From: Theristus sp. LFF4_11
Taxonomy: Eukaryota > Nematoda > Chromadorea > Monhysterida > Xyalidae
Length of the DNA stretch: 64,000 bases
Reading direction: 5' to 3'
Assembly (NCBI GenBank): GCA_030248135.1
Contig: JASANC010004416.1
Span: 1-64,000, forward strand
A program made the position numbers and the translations under genes. Of this stretch, positions 1-12,464 are shown piece by piece. A model generated the notes under the pieces. The model had not been told where the DNA came from and searched no databases. It saw only the letters and a program-made list of their open reading frames with translations. How positions within the stretch are numbered: the stretch's first letter is position 1; every line of letters begins with the position of its first letter.

Positions 1-3000
1 TGAGGGCAGAAAGTGGGCTAAAAACAAGTATTTTATTTAATTTTGGTGCAAAATAACAGTGCGATCAAGAAACAAAAAATATATTCAAAATCTGTGGATT
101 TAGACGGTTCGTTGAGAGTTAAATTCCTATTGGTTCGCACATTTTTTGCGTTTTCTCTGATCGATGTAGCGGGCATACACCTCTTTTAAAAACGGTTATT
201 GTATTTTACGCGAAAATTTATTGAACAAGTGTAAAGTGATGCGAGTTTGACATCAATCTGGTTGCCCGCTTTTGTAGATTTTGAAAAAGACAATTCCTTT
301 TCAAACAGATATTTATTCTACCAAAAAAACTGGCAAGAATCTTGGTTTTAGCCCATTTTTTTGAGCATTACAAAGTACAAACGTTCCAACCGACTTGAGT
401 ATAATAACTAGACGGTTCTATCAACGTCAAAATCAATTTGGTTAGCTACTATTGCTGGTTTTCATTATGAGGGCAGAAAGTGGGCTAAAAACAAGTATTT
501 TATTTAATTTTGGTGCAAAATAACAGTGCGATCAAGAAACAAAAAACATATTCAAAATCAGTGGATCTAGACGGTTAGTTTAGAGTTAAATTCCTATTGG
601 TTCGCACATTTTTTGCATTTTCTTCAATCGATATAGCGGGCATACACCTCTTTTAAAAACGGATTTTGTCTTTTACTTGAAAATTTATTGAAACAGGTGT
701 AAAGCAATGCGAGTTTGACATCAATCAGATTGCCCGCTTTTGTAGATTTCGAAAAAGACAGATCCTTTTCAATCAGACATTTATTTTACTAAAAAAACTG
801 GCAAAAATCTTGGTTTTAGCCCATTTTTGAGCATTACAAAGTACAAATGTCCCAACCGACTTGAGTATGATGACTAGACAGTTTGATCAACGTCAAAATT
901 AATTTGGTTGGGTACTATTGCTGGTTTACATTATGAGGGCAGAAAGTGGGCTAAAAACAAATATTTTATTTAAATTTGGTGCAAAATAACAGTGCGATCA
1001 AGAAACAAAAAACATATTCAAAATCTGTGGATCTAGACGGTCAGTTTAGAGTTAAATTCCTATTGGTTCGCACACTTTTTTGCGTTTTCTTTAATTAATA
1101 CAGCGGGCATTCACCTCTTTTAAAAACGGTTTTTTTTATTTTACGCAAAAATTTATTGAAACAGGTGTAAAGCGATGCGAGTTTGACATCAATCAGATCG
1201 CCCCCTTTTGTAGATTTCGAAAAAACAGATCCTTTTCAATCAGACATTTATTTTACTAAAAAAACTGGCAAAAATCTTGTTTTTAGCCCATTTTAGAGCA
1301 TTACAAAGTACAAATATCCCAACCGACTTGAGTATGATGACTAGACAGTTTGATCAACGGCAAAATCAATTTGGTTGGCTACTATTGCTGGTTTTCATTA
1401 TGAGAACAGAAAGTGGGCTAAAAACAAAAATTTTATTTAATTTTGGTGCAAAATAACAATGCGATCAAGAAACAAAAAGCATATTCAAAATCTGTGGATC
1501 TAGACGGTTAGTTTAGAGTTAAATTCTTATTGGTTCGCACACTTTTTTGCATTTTCTTTAATCGATGTTGCGGGCATACACCTCTTTTAAAAACGGTTTT
1601 TGTATTTTACTTGAAAATTTATTGAAACAGGTGTAAAGCGATGCGAGTTTGACATCAATCAGATCGCCCGCTTTTGTAGATTTCGAAAAAGACAGATCCT
1701 TTTCAATCACACATTTATTTTACTAAAAAACTGGCAAAAATTTTGGTTTTAGCCCATTTTTGAGCATTACAAAGTACAAATGTCCCAACCGACTTGAGTA
1801 TGATGACTAGACAGTTTGATCAACGTCAATATCAATTTGGTTGGGTACTATTGCTGGTTTTCATTATGAGGGCAGAAAGTGGGCTAAAAACAAATTTTTT
1901 ATTTGATTTTGGTGCAAAATAACAGTGCGATCAAGAAACAAAAAGCATATTCAAAATCTGTGGATCTAGACGGTCAGTTTAGAGTTAAATTCTTATTGGT
2001 TCGCACATTTTTTTGCATTTTCAAATTCTTTAATCGATGTTGCGGGAATACACCTTATTTAAAAACAGTTTTTGTATTTTACTTGAAAATTTATTGAAAC
2101 AAGTGTAAAGCGATGCGAGTTTAACATCAATCAGATCGCCCGCTTTTGCAGATTTCAAAAAAGACAGATCCTTTTTAATCAGACATTTATTTTACTAAAA
2201 AAACTGGCAAAAATTTTGGTTTTAGCCCATTTTTGAGCATTACAAAGTACAAATGTCCCAACCCCGACTTGAGTATGATGACTAGACAGTTTGATCAACG
2301 TCAAAATCAATTTGGTTGGGTACTATTGCTAGTTTTCATTATGAGGACAGAAAGTGGGCTAAAAACAAATAATTTATTTAATTTTGGTGCAAAATAACAA
2401 TGCGATCAAAAAACAAAAAGCATATTCAAAATCTGTGGATCTAGACGGTTAGTTTAGAGTTAAATTCTTATTGGTTCGCACACTTTTTTGCATTTTCTTT
2501 AATCGATGTTGCGGGCATACACCTCTTTTAAAAACGGTTTTTGTATTTTACTTGAAAATTTATTTAAACAGGTGTAAAGCGATGCGAGTTTGACATCAAT
2601 CAAATCGCCCGCTTTTGTAGATTTTGAAAAAAACAGATCCTTTTCAATCAGACATTTATTTTACTAAAAAAACTGGCAAAAATCTTGTTTTTAGCCCATT
2701 TTTGAGCATTACAAAATACAAATGTCCCAACCGACTTGAGTATGATGACTAGACAGTTTGATCAACGTCAATATCAATTTGGTTGGGTACTATTGCTGGT
2801 TTTCATTATGAGGGCAGAAAGTGGGCTAAAAACGCATGTTTTATTTGATTTTAATGCAAAATAACAGTGCGATCAAGAAACAAAAAGCATATTCAAAATC
2901 TGTGCAGCTAGACGGTCAGTTTAGAGTTAAATTCTTATTGGTTCGCACGCTTTTTTTGCATTTTCTTTAATCGATGTTGCGGGCATACACCTCTTTTAAA

Positions 3001-6000
3001 AACGGTTTTTGTATTTTACTTGAAAATTTGTTGAAACAGGTGTAAAGCGATGCGAGTTTGACATCAATCAGATCGCCCGCTTTTGTAGATTTCGAAAAAG
3101 ACAGATCCTTTTCAATCACACATTTATTTTACTAAAAAAACTGGCAAAAATTTTGGTTTTAGCCCATTTTTGAGCATTACAAAGTACAAATGTCCCAACC
3201 GACTTGAGTATGATGACTAGACAGTTTGATCAACGTCAAAAACAATTTGGTTGGCTACTATTGCTGGTTTTCATTATGAGGACAGAAAGTGGGCTAAAAA
3301 CAAATATTTTATTTAATTTTGGTGCAAAATAACAATGCGATCAAGAAACAAAAAGCATATTCAAAATCTGTGGATCTAGACGGTTAGTTTAGAGTTAAAT
3401 TCCTATTGGTTCGCACACTTTTTTGCATTTTCTTTAATCGATGTTGCGGGCATACACCTCTTTTAGACACGGATTTTGTAATTTACTTGAAAATTTAATG
3501 AAACATGTGTAAAGCGATGCGAGTTTGACATCAATCAGATCGATCGCTTTTGTAGATTTCGAAAACGACAGATCCTTTTCAATCAGACATTTATTTTACT
3601 AAAAAACTGGCAACAATCTCGTTTTTAGCCCATTTTTGAGCATTACAAAGTACAAATGTCCCAACCGACTTGAGTATGATGACTAGACAGTTTGATCAAC
3701 GTCAATATCAATTTGGTTGGGTACTATTGCTGGTTTTCATTATGAGGGCAGAAAGTGGGCTAAAAACAAATATTTTATTTGATTTTGGTGCAAAATAACA
3801 GTGCGATCAAGAAACAAAAAGCATATTCAAAATCTGTGCATCTAGACGGTTAGTTTAGAGTAAAATTCCAATTGGTTCGCACACTTTTTTGCATTTTCTT
3901 TAATTAATACAGCGGGCATACACCTCTTTTAAAAAGGTTTTTGTATTTTACGCGAAAATTTGTTGAAACAAGTGTAAAGTGATGCGAGTTTGACATCAAT
4001 CAGATCGCCCGCTTTTGTAGATTTCGAAAAAGACAGATCCTTTTCAATCAGACATTTATTTTACTAAAAAACTGGCAAAAAGCTTGGTTTTAGCCCATTT
4101 TTGAGCATTACAAAGTACAAATGTCCCAACCGACTTGAGTATGATGACTAGACAGTTTGATCAACGTCAATATCAATTTGGTTGGGTACTATTGCTGGTT
4201 TTCATTATGAGGGCAGAAAGTGGGCTAAAAACAAATAATTTATTTGATTTTGGTGCAAAATAACAGTGCGATCAAAAAACAAAAAAACATATTTAAAATC
4301 TGTGGATCTAGACGGTTAGTTTAGAGTTAAATTCTTATTGGTTCGCACACTTTTTTGCATTTTCTTTAATTGATGTTGCGGGCATACACCTCTTTTAAAA
4401 ACGGTTTTTGTATTTTACTTGAAATTTTATTTAAACAGGTGTAAAGCGATGCGAGTTTGACATCAATCAGATTGCCCGCTTTTGTAGATTTCGAAAAAGA
4501 CAGATCCTTTTCAATCAGACATTTATATTACTAAAAAAACTGGCAAAAATCTTGGTTTTAGCCCATTTTTAAGCATTACAAAGTACAAATGTTCCAACCG
4601 ACTTGAGTATAATAACTAGACGGTTTGATCAACGTCAAAATCAATTTGGTTGGTTACTTTTGCTGGTTTCCATTATGAGGGCAGAAAGTGGGCTAAAAAC
4701 AAGTATTTTATTTAATTTTGGTGCAAAATAACAGTGCGATCAAAAAACAAATAACATATTCAACATCAGTGGATCTAGACGGTTAGTTTAGAGTTAAATT
4801 CCTATTGGTTCGCACACTTTTTTGCATTTTCTTTAATCGATGTAGCGCGCATACACCTCTTTTAAAAACGGATTTTGTCTTTTACTTGAAAATTTATTGA
4901 AACAGGTGTAAAGCGATGCGAGTAGTTTGACATCAATCAGATCGCCCGCTTTTGTAGATTTCGAAAAAGACAGATCCTTTTCAATCAGACATTTATTTTA
5001 CTAAAAAAACTGGCAAAAATCTTGGTTTTAGCCCATTTTTGAGCATTACAAAGTACAAATGTCCCAACCGACTTGAGTATGATGACTAGACAGTTTGATC
5101 AACGTCAAAATTAATTTGGTTGGGTACTATTGCTGGTTTACATTATGAGGGCAGAAAGTGGGCTAAAAACAAGTGTTTTATTTAATTTTGGTGCGAAATA
5201 ACAGTGCGATCTAAAAACAAATAATATATTCAACATCAGTGGATCTAGACGGTTAGTTTAGAGTTAAATTCCTATTGGTTCGCACACTTTTTTGCATTTT
5301 CTTTGATCGATGTAGCGGGCATACACCTCTTCTAAAAACGGTTATTGTATTTTAGGCAAAAGTTTATTGAAACAAGTGTAAAGTCATGCGAGTTTGACAT
5401 CAATCTGGTCGCCCGCTTTTGTAGATTTTGAAAAAGACATATCCTTTTCAATCAGACATTTATTTTACTAAAAAACTGGCAAAAATCTTGGTTTTAGCCC
5501 ATTTTTGAGCATTACAAAGTACAAATGTCCCAACCGACTTGAGTATGATGACTAGACAGTTTGATCAACGTCAAAATTAATTTGGTTGGGTACTATTGCT
5601 GGTTTACATTATGAGGGCAGAAAGTGGGCTAAAAACAAATATTTTATTTAAATTTGGTGCAAAATAACAGTGCGATCAAAAAAAACAAATAAAATATTCA
5701 AAATTAGTGGATCTAGACGGTTAGTTTAGGGTTAAATTCCTGTTGGTTCGCACACTTTTTTGCATTTCTTTAATTGATGTAGCGGGCATACACCTCTTTT
5801 AAAAACGGTTTTTGTATTTTTCACGAAAATTTAATGAAACAGGTGTAAAGCGATGCGAGTTGACATCAATCAGATCGCCCGCTTTTGCAGACTTCGAAAA
5901 AGACAGATCCTTTTTAATCAGATATTTATTTTACTAAAAAAACTGGCAAAATTTTTGGTTTTAGCCCATTTTTGAGCATTACAAAGTACAAATGTCCCAA

Positions 6001-6620
6001 CCCCGACTTGAGTATGATGACTAGTCAGTTTGATCAACGTCAAAATCAATTTGGTTGGCTACTATTGCTGGTTTTTATTATGAGGGCAGAAAGTGGGCTA
6101 AAAACTAGTTTTTTATTTAATTTTGGTGCAAAATAACAACGCGATCAAGAAACAAAAAGCATATTCAAACTGTGCATCTAGACCGTTAGTTCAGAGTTAA
6201 ATTCTTATTGGTTCGCACACTTTTTTGCATTTTCTTTAATCGATGTTGCGGGCATACACCTCTTTTAAAAAGGTTTTTGTATTTTACGCGAAAATTTGTT
6301 GAAACAAGTGTAAAGTGATGCGAGTTTGACATCAATCAGATCGCCCGCTTTTGTAGATTTCGAAAAAGACAGATCCTTTTCAATCAGACATTTATTTTAC
6401 TAAAAAACTGGCAAAAAGCTTGGTTTTAGCCCATTTTTGAGCATTACAAAGTACAAATGTCCCAACCGACTTGAGTATGATGACTAGACAGTTTGATCAA
6501 CGTCAAAATCAATTTGGTTGGCTACTATTGCTGGTTTTCATTATGAGGCCAGAAAGTGGGCTAAAAACAAGTGTTTCATTTAACTTTGGTGCAAAATAAG
6601 ACGCCATCAAAAGAAACAAA
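1..6620 (+). repeat. Satellite DNA, ~467-bp unit, 14 tandem copies
   Basis: The phrase tgagggcagaaagtgggc (or a one- to two-base variant) recurs at 1, 468, 934, 1401, 1867, 2342, 2809, 3277, 3743, 4208, 4676, 5146, 5612, 6081 and 6544. Spacings are 463-475 bp, mostly 465-468. All copies run in the same direction. Divergence is mainly point changes and A-run length, and no copy keeps a long reading frame. The last copy breaks down about 75 bp in, near 6620. The left edge of the window is inside the array, so it extends beyond it. Confidence 0.97.
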
Positions 6621-7675
6621 AGTAAACAAGCGTAAACAACAGTTTTTGTAATAATTTAATCTCGAGAACCCGCTCGATTTTTTAGTGCTTTTCAAACGTT
6701 TCAAATGTTTGTTTCAAGCTTTTCGATTAGGTGTCAATTCTATGTCAAAGATGATTCTTTTATAACTCTGTTTCGCTAATTTTGCAATCGTTGACAATTT
6801 TTTTAAACTATTTGAATTTGCTGCCCCCGTTTGTTCTCGGTTAGTTAAGTTAAACTTGGTTAAAGTGAGGTCGTTCCCGTTAGACTTTTTCTGCGTGACA
6901 TAAACTTGTTTAAACGTGACTTGATTGTTTGACAACTTCATTTTTCAAAGTCGCTAAGTTTGACCCGAAGAGGCCCCTTTATTTTTTTATTTTACAGAAC
7001 TGGCCGGGAATCGATACCCGTTTATTTGCACAATCCCATTTGTGTTTTTTATGCCCGCTTTTGCACAAAAATGTTTTTTAAACAATATTATTTCAGTTTC
7101 TACTGTTTAAAAATTGCAAATTTGTGTTCACCAAAATTTTGCTTTTTGAAAGTCACAGAATTTTAGTTAAAATCTTGTAAAAACTGCTGTTTGTTTAGTG
7201 TTCTCACAGTCACAATCGATCTTCATGACCTGTTTTATTGTCATTAATTATTAATTAGCGCGTGTTTTATTTTAGTTTTTTAGTATACACCAAAAAAAAC
7301 TAAAAAAAGTAATGTGAAAGCCGTTTATTTTTATAACGGCACAAAAAAACAAATAAAATTTTTATGTATCCGTGGGACATGCAACCTATATGATACCAAC
7401 GAAAAATCAAACTCACGCCACGCCACACACAGCGCACGCACACAAAAAAAGCTTGGTCAAACCGTCAATTTTGGAAAAAATACGACGGTTTCGGTACGGT
7501 TTGCCAAAATTTTGCCACGGTACGGTCAACGGTACGGTAATTGTATTTTGATGACGGTACGGTTTTCGGTACGGTTTGGAAATTTTAAAATCGCACGGTA
7601 CGGTCACGGTACGGTACGGTAAAACCGTACCGCCCGTATTTTTACGGTTTTTACGGTTACCGTGGCAACTATACA
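6621..7675. other. Non-satellite DNA interrupting the satellite
   Basis: About 1.05 kb that does not match the 467-bp unit separates the end of the array from a further fragment. The array stops near unit position 75 and resumes near unit position 50, so this looks like an insertion or rearrangement inside the array. No convincing gene is visible. Positions 7484-7670 are a degenerate run of the pentamer acggt and related words. Confidence 0.6.
7484..7670. repeat. Degenerate ACGGT/TACGG simple repeat
   Basis: The words acggtacggt, ggtacggt and ttacggttt recur throughout this stretch with irregular spacing. On both strands this creates short open frames rich in Tyr, Gly and Thr that have no other coding sign. 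Confidence 0.75.
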
Positions 7676-7955
7676 AAATAACAATGCGATCAAGAAACAA
7701 AAAGCATATTCAAAATCTGTGGATGTAGACGGTCAGTTTAGAGTTAAATTCTTATTGGTTCGCACACTTTTTTTGCATTTTCTTTAATCGATGTTGCGGG
7801 CATACACCTCTTTTAAAAACAGTTTTTGTATTTTACTTGAAAATTTATTGAAACAGGTGTAAAGCGATGCGAGTTTAACATCAATCAGATTGCCCGCTTT
7901 TGCAAATTTCGAAAAAGACAGATCCTTTTTAATCAGACATTTATTTTACTACGGA
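7676..7955 (+). repeat. Fragment of the 467-bp satellite unit
   Basis: From caaaataacaatgcgatcaa to the stretch ending tttattttacta the sequence follows unit positions of about 50 to 330 of the satellite at 1-6620. It then leaves the unit abruptly at about 7955. Confidence 0.9.
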
Positions 7956-8334
7956 AAACTATAAGAGCGAAAATCGTGTTTTATTGAAATTATGTCCATT
8001 TCATAGAGGGAAAGTTGCATTTTCAACAGTAAAACAGGACAATTTTTGACGTGTACTTGAATATTGAACCGTTCTTAATTGTTCCTCTTTAGAAAATTAC
8101 CAAAATTTGACTGTGTTCAAAAATTCCTGTTTGCTGTAGCTATTGGGAAGAAAATTTGGTTTGAACTTTCAAAAAATTATGCCATAAATCGAATTTTCAG
8201 AGCAAAGTAGAAGAAAAATTTGTCAAATTTTTTTTTAAATTTAAAAAAATCCAAATTAAAAAAAACGAAAAAAATATAAATTTTTTTTTGAAAGCCCCCC
8301 CCCCCCACCCCACCCCACCCCCGTGTCTTCGGCG
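7956..8334. other. AT-rich intergenic DNA
   Basis: No gene, structured RNA or recognised repeat could be supported here. It ends in A/T and C homopolymer runs just before the fold-back element. Confidence 0.5.
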
Positions 8335-8556
8335 TAATGCATCATTATTAAAACAGCTGCATCTGCAGTTCCGGTGCTCCTCCTCCATAACACAGGAAAG
8401 AAAAAAATGCAAAAACTAAAGGTTCCTAAACCTAATCCTAAGCCAAGCCTTTTTGATAAGGTGAAAATAATCAATTTAGTTTTTGCATTTTTTTCTTTCC
8501 TGTGTTATGGAGGAGGAGCACCGGAACTGCAGATGCAGCTGTTTTAATAATGATGC
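8335..8556. repeat. Fold-back repeat with telomere-like CCTAAN core
   Basis: Arms at about 8335-8420 and 8472-8556 are inverted copies of each other. They share blocks such as gctgcatctgcagttccgg and ctcctcctccataacacagg. The loop contains cctaaacctaatcctaagcc, which is three or four CCTAAN hexamers, followed by a Thr-Leu-Ser-like block ttttgataaggtgaaaat. Single-arm copies occur at about 28866-29075, 29848-30055 and 30826-31030, and related core sequences at 24060-24300. Confidence 0.85.
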
Positions 8557-9903
8557 ATGACCAGTACCGTGGGCCCAAAACAATTTTCGAAGGGGGGGTG
8601 GGGGGTATGGTGCCGTGGGGGGGGGGGGTGCCGACCAAAAAGTGAGGGGGGGGGTCCAACCTATGGTAACGTGGGACCCCCCCCCCCATGGGGGGGGGGG
8701 TGCGTTTTTTCAAAATTTTCTGTGGGGGGGTCCACCTCCCCCCCGACCCCCTCCCCATGATAATTTTTCGCTTAAATTTTGAAGGAAAAACGCTAAATTT
8801 TGCTGCAAAATCGTTGAAATTACAATGAAGATGGTCAAGTTATCATATATTCAGCTTATATTATGGACTTTATAGACAAAAAATCATGATTTTCGAAAAA
8901 AAATTTAGTGTGTACGGAAAATTTTGGGGGGGGGGTCTCCGCCAGACAAAATTTCATGGGGGGTGTGGGGGTAGGGTTGTTAAACAAAAATGAAATTTTT
9001 TTTTTTTTTAAAAAAGTGATTAAAAAAAAAACAAAAATGCCGATTTTTTTTTTTTTTTTTTAAAAATTCGAAAATTTTTTCTCTAATATGCTCTGAAAAC
9101 CTCAATTTTGGCACAATTTTTCGAAAGTTCAACAAAAATTTTCTTTGATTATACCTCGTAAAACCTTTAGCAGTCGATTTTGGGCCGTTTTACCGACTGA
9201 TTTTAGGCTTCGACAACATCTGCGATGAAGTTTTTGAGCGTCCCAAAGCTTAGCCTACCATTTCCGATGCAGATAAGGTGACGATTCGCCTCACAGAGCG
9301 TCCGATTGTGCTCGCTGCTCCGTTTGCAAGCGCTACGTTGTCTGGTTGCTGCTTCGTGTCGTGTCGTCGCGACACCATCAGAAGAATTGATCGAATTTCA
9401 AGGCGGTATGTTTGTCTTCACTTCAGCATTAGCTTAGCTGGGGACAATTAGTGACGTTTTGGAGGTCAAAACACAAGAAGAGGCATGGTGACGGTTTGGA
9501 AAAGGGGTAATTGAGGTCACCAAAACAAAATCTGCAAAGTTCCGCCATACGGGAGTCATTCGGGAGGCGCTTGCATATCATATGTGGTTCTTCGGACTCC
9601 CTGATTGATTTAGCACAACTTTGATTTTTGAAATTTTTTTTTTAAAAAAAAAATTTTTTTTTTAAAAAAAAAAACAAAAATGACGATTTTTGTTTTTTTT
9701 AACAACCCTATGTGGGGGGGTGTCGGCCAAATTTTCGAGGGGGGGGTCCGATGGGGGGGGGGTGCCCGGTTTTAGGGGGGGGGGGGGGGTGGCACGGTGC
9801 CCCCCCCACCCGACGGTCACTGGTGCTCTGGGGGGGGGTGTGCCCCCCCCCCACCCCCCCCCTCGCCCACGGTACTGTGCATGACGCTGAACCCCTGGTT
9901 TGA
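8557..9903. repeat. Poly-G/poly-C composite repeat
   Basis: Dense runs of 7-13 G (or C) alternate with words such as aaaattttc and cgaggggggg. A unique core at about 8765-8915 (containing acgctaaattttgctgcaaa) recurs at 10330-10480 and 29165-29300, so this is a dispersed family and not random low complexity. A hAT MITE is inserted at 8972-9710. Open frames here are Gly/Pro-rich artefacts of the homopolymers. Confidence 0.8.
8972..9710. mobile_element. Non-autonomous hAT element (MITE), 739 bp, intact 8-bp TSD
   Basis: It starts tagggttgttaaacaaaaat and ends aacaaccctA, giving terminal inverted repeats. It is flanked by the direct repeat tgtggggg at 8964-8971 and 9711-9718. Related poly-G DNA at about 10525-10560 shows the uninterrupted target (gggtgtgggggggtgtcgg). 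An 8-bp TSD with TAGGG-type ends is diagnostic of the hAT superfamily. There is no transposase frame. Relatives lie at 24890-25165 and 31058-31833. Confidence 0.92.
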
Positions 9904-10209
9904 AGAGAATAAAGGTGCATGATGAAGCCAGCAACAGCAACAGAGCAGCCGCCAAATTTGACCCGAACGTCGATCTCTGAATCGTTATTGAAGCAATATT
10001 CTAAAGTTTTCACAGCTGTCGCCTTATACTGGTGAGTGGTCACAAGTGAAGTCAGTTTTTATTGTCGATTCAGGTTTTTTTGCGTTCATGTTGTTTTGGG
10101 TCATACTTGTTCTGGAATCTAGTGAACCAGAGGGTTGGGGCCGATATGAACAGCTTGAGTAAATTTTCCGCATAGATAGATATTAATTATTGGATACATT
10201 ATTGTTCTA

Positions 10210-10735
10210 GAGCCGGGGCATAGTTGTTCGAGGGGGGGGGGGTCCGTCCAAACTATGGTAACGTGGGACCCCCCCATACAACCCGCCCCCCATGAGGGTC
10301 CCATGGGGGGTGCATTTTTTCAAAATTTTCTGTGGGGAGTCCGCTTAAATTTTGAAGGAAAAACGCTAAATTTTGCTGCAAAATCTTTGAAATTACAATG
10401 AAGATAGTCAAGTTATCATATATTCAGCTCATATTATGGACTTTATAGACAAAAAATCATGATTTTCGAAAAAAAATTTTGGGTGTGCAGAAACTTTTGG
10501 GGGGGGGTCTCCGCCAGACAAAATTTCATGGGGGGTGTGGGGGGGTGTCGGCCAAATTTTCGAGGGGGGGGTCCGATGGGGGGGGTGGGGTGGCACGGTG
10601 CCCCTACCCCCCCCCCACCCGACGGCATAGTTGTTCCAGAGCCGAGAGGTTAGGTGAGCCGATATAGATAGCTGGAGCAAATTTTCTAGATAGGGAAAAT
10701 TTTGGGGGGGGGGGCGCGGGGGGGCCGGTCAAAAT
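10210..10735. repeat. Second copy of the poly-G composite repeat
   Basis: It repeats the order of the 8557-9903 element: G-runs, then the acgctaaattttgctgcaaa core, then cgaaaaaaaatttt, then G-runs ending in a C/G block. It lacks the MITE and so represents the empty site. Confidence 0.8.
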
Positions 10736-10802
10736 TTTGAAATTTGATAGATAGATAGCTAAAACGCTAAAAAGCTATAAAAACAGCAAAATAATGCTAA
10801 AA

Positions 10803-11330
10803 ATTACGCATGGAGCCGGTTCCGGTCCGGATTCCGGCGCCTAAAATTGGATCCGGTTCGGATTCCGGCGCAATTTTGCCGGATCCGGCCGGAATGGCCG
10901 AGACCCGAGAATTAACCAGTTGATCCCTCCGTTTCAGAGCTGTTCAATGGTTTGACAAATTTGTTTCGGTGCTTTGTTGGTTTTGTTGTTGTGCATTTGG
11001 CATGTGATCAGTGAGCGTTTCTTCAGTTTGGTGTTTTGTTCAATGGTAAATTGTTCACTGCTTTTGTCTTGAGTGGTAAACTTTTGTGCAGCATCGTCCA
11101 CTATAAAAAACGTGGCTGCCAGCAATGTGCACGACGTCTTTTGGCCGACGTTGTTGATGAACAAAGCAGGTTTTTTTTGAAATCAGCCATCTTCGTTGGT
11201 CATATTCAGTTAGCTGTCAAACAGTTGCTTTTTTGTGAGTCCCAGAACACCAGCGATTTTAACGACGTGTGTTACCGTGGGTGTGCGGGGGTGCCCTGAT
11301 CCCCTAAAACCCGATAGACCCCCCAACGGA
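10803..11330 (+). mobile_element. Truncated 5' end of a hAT element
   Basis: From atggagccggttccggtccg through to about 11330 this is near-identical in order to the left end of the hAT element at 19689-22007. Shared blocks include gaattaaccagttgat, tttgtttcggtgctttgttg and caaacagttgcttttttgtg. It lacks the terminal tagggat and all transposase-coding sequence. The short frame at 11036-11299 is internal to this non-coding part. Confidence 0.85.
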
Positions 11331-11339
11331 ACTCCCCAC

Positions 11340-12060
11340 CCCCAAGATTGACAGCTTTCAGATTTTTTGGCTAGTTTCCAGATTTTTTCAATTTTCTCCC
11401 TTTTCATCTCTGTAAAAACTATTTTAGGGTGCGGAGCAATCCGCATGGCAAAATGAACAGCATATTCGGACTGAGCGACCTTGATTTCTATTTATAGCAC
11501 AGTTTTCAGATTTTTTGACTAGTTTCCGATTTTTTAAATTTTTCCCCTTTCCGTTCCTGTTTTTTGTTCCCTAAAGGCTGTTTTTAGGGTGCTGAGTAAT
11601 TCGTATAACAAAATAAACATTATATTCGGACTCAGCGACCTTGATTTGTATTTACGGCATAGATTTTTATCCCCTTCTGTCCTCATAGAAACTGCTTTTA
11701 GGGTGCGGAGTAATCCGTACAGCAAAATAAACATCATATTCGGACTCAGCAACCTTGATTTGTATTTATAGCACAGTTTTCACTAGTTTCCGATTTTTTC
11801 AAATTTTTTCCCTTTCCGTCCCCATAGAAGCAGTTTTTAGGGTGCGGAGTAATCCGTATAGCAAAATAAACATTATATTCGGACTCAGCGATCTCGATTT
11901 GTACTTGTAACAGGATTTCAGGTCCCTTGTGACGCGCTTTTTGTTTAAATTTACTTTTTAAGGAAATTTCCCTCCTGATCCCCATGGCATACGCGTTTAG
12001 GGCACAGTAGAAACGTCGGGCAAAATTCTAAATAAGATTTTTGAACTCAGCGTACCCGAA
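11340..12060 (+). repeat. Small tandem array, ~115-160-bp units
   Basis: The block ttttagggtgcggagtaatc (with variants) starts at about 11422, 11582, 11697 and 11835, with a decayed copy near 11993. Each is followed by cataaattcggactcagcg-like sequence and tttccgattttttcaaattt-like sequence. A related unit lies at about 38840-39065 inside the palindromic element in papilin intron 1. Confidence 0.8.
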
Positions 12061-12464
12061 AACCCCCCACCCCAGCTCTGGAACAACTATGTTTCGCCCC
12101 CCCCCCCCCAGAACAACTATGGAATGGATAGGGTAACTGCAAAAATTGAGAGGGGACGGGCGGCCATGTGACTTTGGGGAAATCAAAAACTGAGATGTGG
12201 ATACTAGAATAAACGCTAAAAGGAGTAAAAAGAGCTGATTTTTTTAAAATTCAGTATAAACGCATACTTTGCCAAAAATTAGCAAAATTTACCGAAAATT
12301 AGAGCAAAATGGTCAAATTTAGTAAAAAATTGACTATTTTATGTCTTCAAAGCCAAAAATTTTTAAGCTAGACTATAAATAATAGCTGAGCCAAAAAAAT
12401 CTTTTCTGATAGAGATAGATTCGAAACAATTTTTTGGAGGGCTAGATATGTTTTAGGTTTTGGG

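Noticed and set aside
6985..7025. tRNA-like TΨC arm (minus strand cgggtatcgattcccgg)
   Set aside because: The arm is imperfect and no acceptor stem, D arm or anticodon arm can be formed around it.
6591..7680. caaaataa on both sides of the satellite interruption as an 8-bp target duplication
   Set aside because: The left sequence continues to follow the satellite unit for about 20 bp past this word, so the match is simply satellite sequence.
8256..10680. Multiple Gly/Pro-rich open frames on both strands
   Set aside because: They arise from G/C homopolymer runs in repeats, overlap on opposite strands and show no conserved domain.
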